Source of the DNA: Augochlora pura
Taxonomy: Eukaryota; Arthropoda; Insecta; Hymenoptera; Halictidae
Direction: 5' to 3'
Length of the DNA stretch: 64,000 nucleotides
NCBI RefSeq assembly: GCF_028453695.1
Contig: NC_135776.1
Coordinates: 7,944,663-8,008,662, forward strand
Within the stretch, counting starts at the first letter, position 1, and each line of letters opens with the position of its first letter. The translations under genes were made by a program, and so were the position numbers. The notes under the pieces are model-generated. The model was not told the DNA's origin. It did not search any database and worked only from the letters and a program-made list of their open reading frames with translations. Below, in pieces: positions 12,135-25,099 of this stretch.

Positions 12135-12584
12135 TGCACATATAAATGCAACGATACAGCTTTTACCAATTCACACATATTTATAATAAATATAGACATA
12201 GTTTCACTTCTCTTCCTGCAAAAGCAAAAGGGACTGTGCTATCGCAAAAACAGAATTGCGATTTTAGCAATCATCAATAAATACCAACAGCATATCTCAA
12301 CAATCCCAACAATTCCCCATAATTTCCAGCAGTACCATTATCCGTAACTCGTGTTGGTATTAGATCCCACTAGTTGTACGGTGTCGATCGCCTCGTATAA
12401 TTCCACCGTCATCGACTGGAAAGCGCAACGTCCTCACGACACGCTAATAAACTTACCGTTAACAATACCGGCAACGATAGTTCCATAATGATGTCGTTAG
12501 CGTGGCGACCGAGGTCCGCGGCGGTGACGTTAGTCGCATTAGTCTTATTGTTAGCCGTCCGATAACGATAGAGGTAACCCTCTC
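12135..12584. other. AT-rich to mixed spacer, no gene seen
   Basis: 12140-12330 AT-rich. 12340-12580 is GC-richer unique sequence with many CG. No gene recognised. Confidence 0.5.
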
Positions 12585-12832
12585 TACCTCTCCCTATCCC
12601 TTTCTCTAACTCTCTCTTGTTTCCTCTCTCTCCCTTGCTCTCTCTCTCCCTCTCCCTTTTTCTGCCTTTTCTATTTTCTGATTCTCTCTCTCTCTCTCTG
12701 CTATTTCCTGATTTTCTCTCTCTCTCTCTCACTCTCTTTCCCTCTATCTTTCTCTCTCACTTTTTCTCTTGCTTTCTCTATTTCTGTCTCTCAATTTGTC
12801 TCTCTCTCTCTCTCTCTCTTTACTTATCTCGA
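12585..12832 (+). repeat. CT-rich tract with pure CT microsatellites
   Basis: Polypyrimidine on the + strand, including pure (CT)n runs near 12682-12700, 12716-12731 and 12798-12819. Confidence 0.95.
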
Positions 12833-13539
12833 AGCCAAATATATACTACATGTTACTAAAATCAAATATAAATTTATGTCCGAAAACGCTTTAGTGAAAT
12901 AATATAAAATGAAGAAGAAAAGTAAGTCAACGTTTTCAAAACAATATAATTTTTTTAAAACTAATCTAATTGTTTTCAATTTTTCTATAAACGTTAGGAA
13001 GAACTAATTCACTGTACAATGATTGAAATCATTTTTTTTAAATTTTACTATTACTTGGAACAAAAAACTATCGTTTTTTCACATTTTTTATCTGAGCATA
13101 TAATGAAAATTTAAATAAAGCTCTTAGTACTTCCCGGTAACTTATATGTATATGGAAAATTTCATTGAATTAAGTCAACACATAATCTACCTAAATTTAC
13201 CGAAAAGTTTGAAAATGACCTGTTCTGCGTTACAATTCACAAAATACTTTGATTGTTGCGATATTTGATTGTTTAAAATTGCACTAAAATTCTAAGCAAA
13301 CATATATCTCACCGAGACCTACAAATTTTCATTCTCCAAATTTTCTTTACATCCTTTGTTAACAAATTGAAAAACCGAAACATTTTTACCTTATTCTATC
13401 ACTCTAACTAATATTAAATTTGTAACAAATTAGTTTACTCATTGTCTAGAATATACCAATCTCCCTATCGTAAAAATAAAATTCAATCCATTCAGTCCAG
13501 TTTTCATAAAGTTATTGCGTTTCAAAAACTGTCCAAATA
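12833..13539. other. AT-rich, possibly old dispersed repeat, no gene
   Basis: Unique-looking within this window, AT-rich, no open frame of note. The texture (poly-T blocks and phrases such as TTCATTGAATTAAGTCAACA) resembles decayed transposon sequence, but no ends are visible. Confidence 0.35.
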
Positions 13540-13782
13540 TTAACCCTTTGCCCTCGAAGCCATTTTAACCGTAACTCCGAAATAACTATTCTGGCTCATA
13601 ATATTTCTATTCTATGTAACAAGGTGCACTTTTATGCATACGAAAGTAATTCTTCTGATTCCTATACCAACAATTATTTAACAATTATTTTTAAATCTAA
13701 CCTTTTTATTAATATAAAGATTATCTTAGAAAGCGATAGAACAATTTCACTGGTGCGTCAAAGTCACCACTCGAAGGGTTAA
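13540..13782. mobile_element. TTAA-flanked MITE-like element, family A
   Basis: It begins TTAACCCTTTGCCCTCGAAG and ends CCACTCGAAGGGTTAA, with a perfect TTAA at both sides. 243 bp. It shares with the copies at 24057 and 26551 a CATTTTAACCGTAAYTCYRA-like left segment and a TTTCACTGGTGCGTCAAAGT-like right segment. No coding capacity. Confidence 0.82.
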
Positions 13783-14385
13783 CAAGAGTCACCGTACAAC
13801 GAGAACATATAAAATTCCACAGACTCCCTCAAACGTCAAACAAAAGGTTAAAAAAGACTGAAATCTTTTAAAAAAGACACTAATGCCTTCGCCGCGTATA
13901 GCGTGTTAATGCGGGTCACTGTATCTCCGTCTATTTAACGGAGCTTCCGTGCCCGTGAGAGCCGGTGTAATCCGCGGATGGTGCCGATACCTGTGGCGGC
14001 GTCGATAGCGAGATGCCAGCAGAAGTACCGCATCTGGTCTCGGTGAAAAGGGGTGAGCGAGGGGGGAGAGGAGGACTCGGGGTTTCGGGACGTGCCCGCG
14101 TTGACAAGTAGTAGCCGCGCGGCCCCCGAGAAAGGGGGACGACGTTTCCAGCGATCCGGTTTGAATAAGTAGTTACCGGTCTAATAGTAGTGCCGGACCG
14201 CGACGCCCGTTGAATACCGAATCTCCGGCAGCTCGCCGCGGAATGAGCAGATTGTTCAGAAGGAGAGAGAGCCCTGCGGGAGAACGAACGGCCACCCTCT
14301 ACCGTGCCGTCGCGCCGCGTCGCCGACGACTAGCAGCGTCAAACGGCCATAAACACCTCGGGTCTTTCTTCGACGGCTTCGAACT
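13783..14385. other. CpG-rich island with G-rich stretch
   Basis: 13900-14385 is CG-dense. 14049-14090 is G-rich with four runs of three or more G on the + strand but long loops. A 104-codon frame running into the CT tract starts inside (14210) and is not recognised. Confidence 0.5.
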
Positions 14386-14995
14386 CCCTCTCTATCTCTC
14401 TCTTCCTTCTTTGTCTTTTTCTCTCATTTTTACTCGCTCTCTCTCTAACTCTCTCTCCACCTTTATTTCTCTCTCTAACTCTCTCTCTACCTTTATTTCT
14501 CCCTCTCTCTCGATCTCTCTCTAACTCTCTCTCTCTCTCTAACACTCTCTATAACCCTCTCTTATTTCTGCTCTATTATTCTTTTTCTTTATTTCTATCA
14601 TTCTCTCATTTTTATCCTTCTCTCTTTACCTCTCATGCTTGCTCTCTCTTTCTCTTCCTTTCTCTCACTTTTTCTCTCATTCTTACACTCCTTTTCTTAT
14701 TCTGACTCCCTCATTCTGTCTTTATCTCTCCCATTCCCTAATCTTTACTCGCTTCCTCTCTTCCTCTTTCTCTCTCTCTCTCTTTCATTTCTGCTCTCTT
14801 CTTCTTCCTCCTTTTTATCTCTCTTCCAATCTCTTCCTCTTTTTCCCTCTTTCTCTCATTCTTACTCGCTTCTTCCCTTCTCCCTCTTTCTCTCATTCTT
14901 ACCAGCTTCTTTCTTTCTCTGTCCCTCTTTAATTCTTATACTCTCCCTCTCTCTCTCCCTCCCACGCTTTCTTCCTTCCCCAATCACGCCCCCTA
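14386..14995 (+). repeat. Long polypyrimidine tract with CTCTCTAACTCTCT units
   Basis: About 600 bp of C and T on the + strand; 14430-14545 repeats CTCTCTAACTCTCTCTCTAC-type units. Leu/Ser/Phe-rich translations in several frames are low-complexity artefacts. Confidence 0.94.
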
Positions 14996-15589
14996 CCCCG
15001 GTTTATCTCGTATGCAGCCGGCCCCGGGATATAAAGCGTTTTCGACCCTTAACCGGTCGTCGGCCTTGTCGGCCGATGTCTTTTTGTTGACCCATGCACC
15101 GTCAAACAACCGTCCGCAAACACGACGGGCTCCTCGAAGTGCTGGAAGACTACTACCAGTCATCTCGCGGAGGAGAAATCCGTGTCCGCCGATGTGGGAT
15201 CATCGCGTTTTATGGTTTATATGTGTGTGGAGGGTAGGTAGAGGGTGACGGCGAAGGTCCTGCGAGATTTCGCCGGCTTGGATATCGTCGGGGCGTGGTT
15301 TTTCGTTGTCTTTCCTCTTTTTTCGGGGGATGCTCGAACGAGTTGACAGAGACGTTTTCGGAACATTTAGGTGTATAGCCCCGAAGTATGATGTATTCCG
15401 AGCGTGTATGGCTTCGGTATATGTGCTCAGGACGAACGGTATTAACATTTGACCACCGTGTCAGGCGTTATTGAGTGGTGGAATTGTTTGGATAAACTTG
15501 GATGTTTATTTGTTAGTGGTCTGCGGGATTCGATGGGAAATAGTGGTTGTCGATATTAATGGCGGTAGAGAGGAGATAGATATGGCATT
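14996..15589. other. GC-richer unique stretch, no gene seen
   Basis: Mixed-composition sequence with short open frames on both strands; no recognisable protein, RNA or element. Confidence 0.45.
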
Positions 15590-16065
15590 CAAGTATTCAA
15601 GAATTACAGAATTCTATGCGTTGTAAGGATTATAAGAATTCAAGGATTACAAAAATTGCAGTTCCACAAATTCAAGAATTACAAGAGTTACTATTACAAG
15701 AAGTTCAAGAAGTTCAAGAATTACGAGAATTATACGAATTAAAAGAATTATATGAATTACAAAAATTCGAGAATTATAAGAATTCAAGTATCATAAGGAT
15801 ACAAGAATTATAAGAATACAATAATAATAATAGTACAAAAGTGATGAGAATACAAGAATTATGCGAATTATAAAAATTCAATAAATCGTTGAATTCAAGA
15901 GTTACAATAATTCCATGAATTTCAGAATGATAATAATTACAATAATTACAGAAATTCAAGAATTCCAATAATTACAAGAATTTCAAGAATTCTCAGAATT
16001 CCAATCATTCAAGAATTCTCTGAATTTTCAAGAATTCCAAGAAATCAAAAATTCCAAAAGTTAAT
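15590..16065. repeat. (CAAGAATTATAAGAATT)n-type short tandem repeat
   Basis: Dozens of degenerate 8-11-bp units AAGAATTAC/AAGAATTCA on the + strand. The 65-codon frame inside it translates to repeated QELQEL/YELKEL and only mimics a coiled coil. Confidence 0.9.
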
Positions 16066-16662
16066 CTTTTTAATAATTTTGTATAAAATGTTAAGCTACA
16101 ATCATAAAGTAGAACTTCGATTTATTTATTTTCACTTGACCAAAATTATTAAAATATTCAACTCCAGTTTTACATCTCATACACAGAATTTTTGTTTCGA
16201 ATAAAAATCTGCCGCCGACTGAATATCATATATTTTAACAACACACTGTTTGTTTCACCAAATCGATCACTTTGATTTTATCGATGGTTTGCGGTTATTG
16301 CATGAGCGGACACGACGCGCCGATGTTTGGATACATTTCAGAATGGAGCAACTTTGTCGAAGTTCGGACAAACTATCGGAATCGTTTTCAGAAGCTGATA
16401 TACACTGGTTATCGCGTCAGTCGTATTATAGATAATATTATTGTTCGTTTAAGTTTGGGATCGAATTGTTTGTTGCGCAATTTTCAATGCTCCTGGATAT
16501 ACGTACATACTAATATCGAGCAAGGGAATTAATGAAGTAATCAATTTGATGCAGTTTGAGTTTGCTGGACCGAAACCACTTCGAACTTGACACGAATTTA
16601 AAGCTTGTGATTTCGCAGCGTACGCGGTAAAACGATTAGTTTATTCGGCGATGCGTGTCCCT
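16066..16662. other. Mixed unique stretch, no gene established
   Basis: 16250-16530 is less AT-rich and carries overlapping + strand frames of 61 and 86 codons. Neither shows a known motif or splice support. Confidence 0.4.
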
Positions 16663-16917
16663 TTAACCCTTTGAACAGTAACGACGCAACAATCGCATCA
16701 CCGCGCTAGAAGCCACTAGCAGTAACGACGTCATTGTTGCGTTTTTATGTTTATATTAACTCTTTGAGGCAGAGGATTTCAGAGGAAATAAAACTGGTAT
16801 TATTTGATTAACAAAATATGTCGATATAAAGGTAAAAAAATTATTTAACAAATTAAAAAAAAAACTTACTTCTCAGGGACTGTTGGATGGTTTGAAAGTT
16901 AGTGCTCAAAGGGTTAA
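16663..16917. mobile_element. TTAA-flanked MITE-like element, family F
   Basis: It starts TTAACCCTTTGAACAGTAAC and ends TAGTGCTCAAAGGGTTAA, with perfect TTAA on both sides and an 11-bp perfect terminal inverted repeat TTAACCCTTTG. 255 bp. An internal direct duplication, AGTAACGACGCAACAATCGC and AGTAACGACGTCATTGTTGC, lies near the left end. A second TTAACTCTTTGAGG at 16757 could mean a nested or alternative left end. Confidence 0.75.
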
Positions 16918-18134
16918 CAGTCGAAAAGCGAACGGTTGGAAAACGATGTCGAGTCGTGTTTGACCTCAAGATAAATTAGTATAATTCTAGTATAATGGAG
17001 AAAAGGGTTAAATGATTTGTTGTCAGAAATGACCCGGCACCCCTGGCAATACATTAAATGATAACTGAAATAAGAAAGTATGTTATTTTTATTATTATGT
17101 TTTATTGTTTATAATATTTTCGCGCAATATCATATCTATATTAAACAAATATTACTCGGACTATATTATTTGTTTTCTTTATATCAAATTACTTCAAATT
17201 ATATTTCTCATCAGTAGACAGTCAATTTTATACATTATTGTTGAAAGATAAAATTATGAAAATATAAAAAGCATTAACAAATACTGTTACACTATTTTCT
17301 ACTTAGCAAAATGATTAAAAGAAGGAATCGATTTTTATTTAATTTCCATTTCTTACAATCATTTTGAACTATTTTTATTTTACATAATGAACTCATTGCA
17401 TAATTGTTATCACTTATTACAAATGATTAAAAAAACCATCTGCAAATACAACTAATTAAACAATATAGCTCATGCTAGTACAATACGTGAATTAATCATT
17501 TAAAAGTTCAAGAAAAATTTTGAAAATGTTACAGTTCGAAGTGGTGCAGAAAATATTAAAAGACATTTTTATTAGCAACTTTTTGTTACTATAATATACC
17601 ATAATAACGACTCGCATAAAATTAGTTTCACTCTCTTGCACGAATTATAATAAACTGTCATTACGTATACACGTGTGACGCTAATAATACACGCGGCGTG
17701 GCAACAACCTATTAACACATTGGAGGCCATAATTTATTAATATACTTAACTTTATTTATTCCAAACACGGCACCTATAGTGCACTGTATTGAATACAGTG
17801 CCTATATTCAATTAGCATTGCTTTTTTCATGAATAATTCGTTGATTGCGAAGCAATTAAACGATTTAGTCATTATAGAGGTATTTCATTAGGCGCGCGCG
17901 CGCAGTACTTCGATAAGCTTTGCGTGCCATGCTAATTAATATTAATTGGCCTAATTAGTATTAATTTCACTTAGAGCATTTAACAGGCTTCGGGAAATTA
18001 GGTAATCGGGTATTTTCCGCGAACAATAGCAAGCTATTAAAATTGTTTTCTGCCCGAAGACCGTCGATTATTTTGAAACCATTAAAAAGAATCCATCGAC
18101 TGCGTTAAGTACATTTCACGTGGGAAAAAGTTGA
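16918..18134. other. AT-rich, palindrome inside, no gene
   Basis: Mostly AT-rich unique DNA. 17883-17894 has a short CG run. 17781-17801 is a perfect hairpin, GCACTGTATT-G-AATACAGTGC. TTAACACATTGGAGGCC at about 17713 could be a lone left end of another TTAA element. Confidence 0.45.
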
Positions 18135-18459
18135 TTAACCCCTTCACTACGAAACGCATTACTGAATAGTTGACACCAAGGTACGGAATGCTACGAAGTA
18201 GAAGTCGTTTCTTGATCTTTAAATTTTACAATGATATTTATTATATTTAGTAATATCACTTTACTTTCTAAAATATAAAAGTTTATAATCATAATTTATT
18301 CTTTTAAATATTATAGTGAACTGTTTATTGATTAACACAAAAGTATCTTTTGTAAAGTATGAAATAAAAGTATATATGGTAGGAACGTATACATATATGT
18401 ATACGCTCTTCGTATAGAAATGGTCATTCTTCGTGGGTCCCACGGTGCGAAAGGGTTAA
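18135..18459. mobile_element. TTAA-flanked MITE-like element, family E
   Basis: It begins TTAACCCCTTCACTACGAAA and ends ACGGTGCGAAAGGGTTAA; TTAA on both sides. The terminal inverted repeat is short and imperfect (about 10 bp). 325 bp, AT-rich interior, no coding capacity. Confidence 0.66.
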
Positions 18460-19600
18460 ATAATAATAAAAATTGTTTCTGTGTGCATCAAACAGAGATC
18501 TGTTCGAAAACATTCTTAACATCGAGCAATAATATGTTATTGTGAAAGGTAAATCGTTTTAAGTACCATGAACTTGAAAATGTTCTCATGTTTGACACAT
18601 GATGGGTTATACTACTTAAAGGATCTCTACGTTCATAAATCGCTATAAATATTCCACAGGCGAAAAATCGATTTGTTTATATATTTTATAATTTTATCAT
18701 TTCTTTAGAAGCATTTTGTCCACAAGAATATTATTAACATCGGTAGACTGCAACGCTGTATGGAATTTTCTTTTGTGACGTTAATTAGGAGAAGCATTGC
18801 AAGAGAAGCTCTCTAATAATCTTATTATTATTAAAACTTTAAAAGAGATTCGCGTGAAATATTTCAGTAAAAAAGGACTTTCTTTAAAGCTGTAATACCA
18901 ACTATAAATATTGTTATTTGACTCTATAATAATTAATTTTGATACACATATCTTGTTGAATTGTGTAAAAGAACACTAACGCGTCCAGAAAAAGTACTTC
19001 AAAAAATATGTATAATTAAGAAAAATTGATAAATAAAATTATAAGTAATCCTAAGCATACACTTTAATATTGTTGTAATAGTTGATAGTTTAAATATTAT
19101 CTGAACAATTCTGTTTCTGACTAAATGCCGCATAAAACACAACGGCAAAGTAATTAACAATCGTATATAAACGCATTATGGATTCTCACACAACCTATCT
19201 TTATATTACTTTTATATTATTCGTATTATTATTATTTAATGAAATAAATAGTTTTGTTGTTTCTGCAGTCACTATTATAGGCTCATTTCCAAGTCGTAAA
19301 ATACAGAACGAATGAGACAGACGTTGACAGAATGTTTGGGCCGCTTCGAGTGATCCGAGATTAAAATAGTGATTAAAATAGCCCCCTAAATAAAAAATAT
19401 ATATAGCGCGCGAAATATCAATTCATAGCGCTCAATGGGTTGATAAAATCTCGGAATAAATCATTCTAAACAATCACCCCCTAAAAAAAGTCGACGAATC
19501 CCCGAAAGATCCTCATCGATACGAAAACATTACCACCCGCGTCTAAATAACAAACACTCCGCGACGCTTAATAAATTCTCGCGCGCGTCGTTAATAGAGG
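18460..19600. other. AT-rich, nothing recognised
   Basis: AT-rich unique DNA with no open frame, repeat array or element end that I can support. Confidence 0.55.
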
Positions 19601-20430
19601 TAGAAAGAACCGTGTGCGGTATAATAATCACCGTAAAACAACAATGACGTGAATCAAGACGGCGGCGATAATACCAGGCGAGACGCATTGCGCGATCGTT
19701 ACAGCGGCTATAACAACCTGAAAGCGACACGGCGCAAAATAAACGGGAGAGAGGGTGGCCCCGGCGCGCGGTTGCTCGCGGTTTTGCGGTATAATCGCCG
19801 GTCGAGATTTTATTCGAATAACTTATCGGCGGGGGAAGAGGGGGAAGGGGGTGTGGGTTCCTGAGGCTCGATAACAAAAGCGCGCGCGGCCGCGCAGGAA
19901 ACGTGACGTGTGGGTAACCCGGTATCGGAGCGGCGCGGCGCGGCGGTTATCCGTTCGAAAAACCGTCCGGGGGCCGGACCCGCATGCGAAAATCCGTGTA
20001 CCAGGCAGTTTCGCCGCGGTCTTTCATCGTGTGTCCGTTCCCCGAAAAAGGGAACGGCCGCGGCGAATAATCGATTCGACCCCGGTATTAACCAACAATG
20101 GGTTTCATTGAAAACTCGATAACGACGACTTCTTCTGGGCGCCGGCCCGGCGATGAAGCGGGCTACGTGAGGGTTTAACACGCCGCCGGATAAGATCGGG
20201 GGCCGCCCGGTGCTTTAATCCGGCGCGCACCGGCAGTTCAACGATGATCGCGAACGGATCAACCTCCCCCCCCTGGCCCACCACCACCACTACCACCTTG
20301 CAGAGAACCTTTTGTGATCCGAGAAATTGTTACGAAATCGATCGATTTCAGAGCGAAGTTATTTTAACTGAAAACTCGATCCGACGCCCTTCTTATCTCC
20401 CGCGGATCTATTATTAGGGCCGAGGTTTTA
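19600..20430. other. Strong CpG island with G-quadruplex motif
   Basis: The most GC-rich block of the window, dense in CG and including GGCGCGGCGCGGCGG near 19930. Many overlapping open frames of 60-123 codons on both strands reflect GC content; none resembles a known protein. A G-quadruplex motif sits at 19831-19857. It may be a promoter or enhancer, but no exon is attached to it here. Confidence 0.55.
19831..19857 (+). promoter_or_regulatory. G-quadruplex-forming motif
   Basis: Four G runs of 5, 5, 5 and 3 are separated by loops of 4, 2 and 3 bases on the + strand, fully meeting the usual G3+N1-7 rule. Function is inferred. Confidence 0.8.
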
Positions 20431-22630
20431 TGGTAATTCGAACTGCCAACGATCGCTTCTTATCGCAGTTATCAGGCTTTGGAATTAATTATTGTTTCAA
20501 TTGAATTTTTATACAGCAAACTTGTGATGCGCGTCGATCTCTTTATCTTGGTTATTGAAAGTTTAATTAGCGGATTATGGATCACTGGGGGATGTCAAAT
20601 ATATCTAGGATAACTGTGGGAAATAATGTATAGATAAAACTGAGGTTCATTGTTCAAAAACTTTAATAGAATAGAAATAATTTGATGGTATTCTTAGTTT
20701 TCTTTTAAATCTTTGGATATTTGTATGTAACTTATTGATTTTCTTTAGGTTATACAATTTTTAAATATTATATATTAAGTCTACTGGAAAATTCCATTTG
20801 TTTTAAAAAATAAAGAAACTAAATTTTGTATGCACCTAATATTTCTTCTATTATTATAGTAATTTAATATAATCGTAACTTACACCCTGTTGCCAACATA
20901 TGAATATCATTTTCAAGAAATACATGTCGCAAATAAAAATAACATTAGCATAATTTTCCGGTTGACCTAATTCATATCTACAGTGTGTGAAAGTGGAGAC
21001 TTTGACCTTTAAAATAAGCACACAATGAATATTGTAAAATATGTTTACAGCAAATTACGGGGGCACAAACTTTAATAATATTTCGATTATTTAATATCGC
21101 TTCGATTTTGTAGAAATTGTTATTTTTAATTTGTCTACCTGCCGCGAATTTAACGTTAGATTAAAATTTTACGGCAACGCAATGTATTGCAATTCTCCTT
21201 TGATTGTAGTTAATAAACTGTGGACACCGATGCAATTTTTAGTTTATCGGAAATTGTTTACAAAGTTCAATATCGACCGGAAACTTTCTCTAAAAAAATT
21301 CAAATTATCTTCGGAGTATTTGGCGCACCTTAAAAGTTGTAAACAATTTTCAGCTGTTATTTCATCATATTTTCCGTGAGCAAACAATTAACGAGAGTAC
21401 ACAAACTTTCGCATTGTTTTAATCATTATCGTGAAGTTCGTAAATATTTATTCTCGTTAACTGGATACACACCATGTCGAAATCACTTGCTAATTTATCA
21501 AATGTATATTAATATTTAAAATTAATTTATCAGAAACGAATCACTTTATTATTCACTCGGAACGAATAACCATACTTTGGAGTAGAATAAGAGAAAAATG
21601 AAGCTATCAATTAACGTATGCGACGTAATTGTTGAGCGATTACTATGCGGCAAATTTAAATCGTAATTAAAGTCGCACGAGAACTTATGTAACACGATTC
21701 AATAATTATATTTGCATTACTGAAATGCTAAAATGTCATAATGTTGTCGAACAATATTATTACGATTGATTATAGGCCGTGATGATTATTAATTTGATCG
21801 AGGATCGCATTAACGGATGATTATTTACGCGATTTCTTTTCTTGTCAACGAAGAGATCGAGAGCACGTCGAAGAACTTAATTGAAACGAATTGTGCGCGA
21901 GCAACAATCGTTTCTCGTGTTATTCAAATTTATTAAAATGTCGCCCAATTAGCACGAGAACCGCGGCATCGCCGTTATTTTTTGCAAATTGTTGCAAATT
22001 CGGCGTTCAATTATACGAGTATAAATACTTCATCCGTTCAAGTGTCCGATAAAACATGGCTTTCATCGTCGATGGCCTCCCCCGGGCGTCGATTTACAAT
22101 TTAATCTACACACGTATTCACCAACAAATTATTTTGTTTGTTTAATGGTTCGTCGCCGGTACTTCGATCCGGCACACTTCATCAAAATTGGTTGCCGACA
22201 CCCGAGTGATCCAATTTTTTCATTTGCATGAATTTTTTCACACGGACACGTTCACGCGGACAAGCAACAACCGAGTACACGGAATTGTTTTACGGTTTTG
22301 ATATTGTTGCAACGACGGAACAATAATTGTTGTTTCGAAGCATGGTCGGTCCCGAAAATATTGGTACCGGTTAAATTATTTTCAGCTCAATAAAATAATT
22401 AAAGTAAAAAATTTACTCATTAAAATTAGTTATTGGTTATTATTAAAAATAAAATATGATTCGAGTAAATAATTACGTTAATATCTATGTAGCTATTTCA
22501 AATTGAAATTAGGTTTTTAAATTGATGTTAGTTTTCAATTGTGTATTGTAATTGCATATAAATTGTATCTCTCACTTAGTCGAAAAAGTAGTCGTCCACT
22601 AAGGGTTACTATTAAGGATACTTACAGTAA
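20431..22630. other. AT-rich to mixed unique DNA, no gene seen
   Basis: 20430-21480 AT-rich. 21480-22340 is somewhat richer in CG, with no recognised exon. 22340-22620 AT-rich. An AAAGGGTTAAACG at about 22638 might be a lone right end of a TTAA element. Confidence 0.5.
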
Positions 22631-22639
22631 ATTCTGAAA

Positions 22640-23270
22640 GGGTTAAACGTACGCCGCAGTTGCAGCAGAGTGTACAACAGTACTAACGTGACCGCAATCG
22701 CGTTAAAAAGACGACGTCCAGCCCCTTGAAGAAAAATTCGCGGTGGCCAGTTAGGGTCGCAAACGTGAACAGTAATTCGCGTGGCATGAACGAGGAGCGC
22801 AGCTTTCGGTTGCCGCGCGTCTCCATTCAAAGTTCGTCGGACAGTGAAAACATCAAAGCTTTTTTTTTAACCGTAACCCTCTCGGCGGCCAGACAAAGAG
22901 CAGATTTGAGAAAAAAGGCCTCCGAGGACGTGTCCCTCCGCGCGGCGGTAGATCTATACCGAGGATGTCATCTTTCCCGCCGCTTTGTGGCGCGTATCAA
23001 ATTGCTGGGGTAGTAGCGGGAGTGGCGAACCCCCCGCTTCTTTTCTTCGTCGAACGACACCGGAACCCATCCATTCGAGGGTCCTCTCTCCCCGTTAATT
23101 ACGTTAATAAGCTGGTTAACTGCGCGCCGGCCAGATGCGACATTACCATTATAATAATGAGGATAAGTTCCCTTCGACGGAGGATGGAAACGTATCACGT
23201 GGTACCGCCGCCGGTTTCCATTTTCCGTAGCATCCTCCGGTATTATTTAAGCTAACTACCTTTGATAAGT
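22640..23270. other. CpG-rich island
   Basis: CG-dense block with overlapping frames of 72-96 codons on both strands; no recognisable motif and no clear splice pair. Confidence 0.5.
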
Positions 23271-23389
23271 GGGGCTGCTTTCAAGGGAGCCACTCTCGAT
23301 TTCAATGATCTGAATGTGCTGCCGGCAAGGTCTCCGTTCTGAACAACTTTCATACTTATAAATATAACTGAACGATCAATTCTCTAAAT
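23271..23389. other. Spacer
   Basis: Mixed sequence, no feature. Confidence 0.4.
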
Positions 23390-23680
23390 GATTGGTCGCA
23401 TAATTAGTCTTGAATCGTGTAATTGAATTACAATGAAATTGATTTATAATGTAATTGAATTGCGATCTAATTGTATTACGGTATGATGGAATTACAATCT
23501 AATTGAATTGCAATATAATTAAATTGCAATTTAAATGAATTAACAGAATGACTTGAATTATGCATTTGAGGTTTAATCTAATTGAATTTTATTGTAATTA
23601 AATTGCAATCTAATCGACTTGCATTAATAAAAAATTACAATATAATTTAATTATCACAAGTCTGATTATATAATATTAAT
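23390..23680. repeat. ATTGAATTGCAATCTAATT tandem repeat
   Basis: About 12 imperfect units of 17-22 bp, variants of AATTGAATTGCAATCTAATT. Confidence 0.82.
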
Positions 23681-24056
23681 ATTATGTTCAATTACACGTA
23701 GATTAGATTCAAATGAGATCTGAGAAATCAAATGAATCATCGCGGATTGAATCTACTTTATATCCAAAATATAAAAACTATATTATAATACTGCTATTTT
23801 ATTCGCCCATTTTTTCACGAATAAGTTGAATGCAGTAAGTCTAACACATTTTAACGGATCCACTTTTTTCACTTCAATCACCTGTCAATAAGTAGTAAAA
23901 TCATCATTGGGATCAACTTTTTCCTATTGATAATACAGATTCATACAATCTCGAAAATATTTATAAGAAATCTTAATAAATAATACGACATATGCAATAT
24001 TCTAAAAAAACAAGCCAGGGGCACAGTAGCCGGGCCCCACTATCCTCGATTTGATG
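23681..24056. other. AT-rich spacer
   Basis: AT-rich; nothing recognised. Confidence 0.5.
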
Positions 24057-24337
24057 TTAACCCTTTGTACTCGAAGTCATTTTACCTGTAATTCTAAAAT
24101 AACTTTTCCAACGTACAGCATTTCCATTTTATGTGACAAAATGTATTTTATGCATATGAAATTGTATCTTGTAATAAATGAAACAACACTTATACTTTTA
24201 ATACTGGTAGTAAAAGTACTTAAACTTTTAATAATTTTTGAAATCTAATTTTAAACATAAAAATTATTTTGGAACGTGCTGCAAAAATTTCAGTGGTACC
24301 TCAGAGTCGAATGGTGAATTTCAGCGCAAAGGGTTAA
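24057..24337. mobile_element. TTAA-flanked MITE-like element, family A
   Basis: It starts TTAACCCTTTGTACTCGAAG and ends TCAGCGCAAAGGGTTAA, with perfect TTAA on both sides and 11-bp perfect terminal inverted repeats (TTAACCCTTTG). 281 bp. The left 60 bp and the TTTCAGTGGTACCTCAGAGT segment near the right end match the copies at 13540 and 26551. Confidence 0.86.
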
Positions 24338-24339
24338 AT

Positions 24340-24725
24340 CATGATCTTAGATGTCCCGATATACTCGCATCGACATGCACATTTCGCCGCGTTCGCCGAT
24401 AAACCAGTGTGGTACCCCTGTTCGACCGATCGAAGCGCAAGCAGGAATTAAAAAAGAAGAAAGCGAACCCGAGGGGAGAGGTGGGGGAAGCTGCGAAAAG
24501 GGAGAACCGTTTAGCAAACGGAATTGCTCGCGGTTACACATTCTCGCACCCCTTTCGGCTAGTCCAGGATGCCAAACTGGATACACCCTTTTTTACCTCT
24601 CGTGTTACTTGCCGAAACCGCGTTCATCACGGTATCCCTGGATGCGCGGCTAGGCTGCCCGTTAAAAATTATTTCGGAGATTGCCTGCTTTAAATGCAAT
24701 ACATGGTGCGAATAAAAAGGACGAG
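24340..24725. other. GC-richer island
   Basis: Mixed to GC-rich, with 79-100-codon frames on both strands; none recognised. Confidence 0.45.
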
Positions 24726-25048
24726 CCAATCTCCCCCACCCCTTTCCTCACTCACTCTATCTCGCTCTTCCTCTCTTTGTGTCCTCTCTGTATATTTCAC
24801 CCTCCCTTGCTCTCTGTTCTCTCCCTCTCTCTCCTTTGTCCTTCCTCTTTATTTCGTAATCGGATCCCACTCTCTCCCTCTCCGTCTCTCCCATTCTCCA
24901 TCCTTTAGTAATCAGATCTCTCTCTCTCTCTCTCTTTCACTTTCACTCTATTTTCCCCCGCTAACTTTCTCTCTGCTTGCTTTTTCACTTTCTCCCTCTC
25001 TCTTTTTCGCTCTCTCTCTCTCTCTCTCCTCCCTCTTCATCTATACCG
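24726..25048 (+). repeat. CT-rich tract
   Basis: Polypyrimidine on the + strand with pure (CT)n near 24917-24935 and 25012-25027. Confidence 0.94.
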
Positions 25049-25099
25049 GATATCCAGTATTATATTATTAACAAAATTATTATATTTAAAAACAAAAAG

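Noticed and set aside
14635..15090. 151-codon + frame rich in Leu, Ser and Phe
   Set aside because: Same artefact of the CT tract; a second frame over the same bases is equally open.
15616..15813. Apparent coiled coil (repeated QELQEL and YELKEL)
   Set aside because: Direct translation of a CAAGAATTATAAGAATT-type short tandem repeat; not a protein signal.
17781..17801. Perfect hairpin GCACTGTATT-G-AATACAGTGC as terminator or microRNA
   Set aside because: The 10-bp stem is too short for a microRNA precursor and there is no gene end here; noted only as a palindrome.
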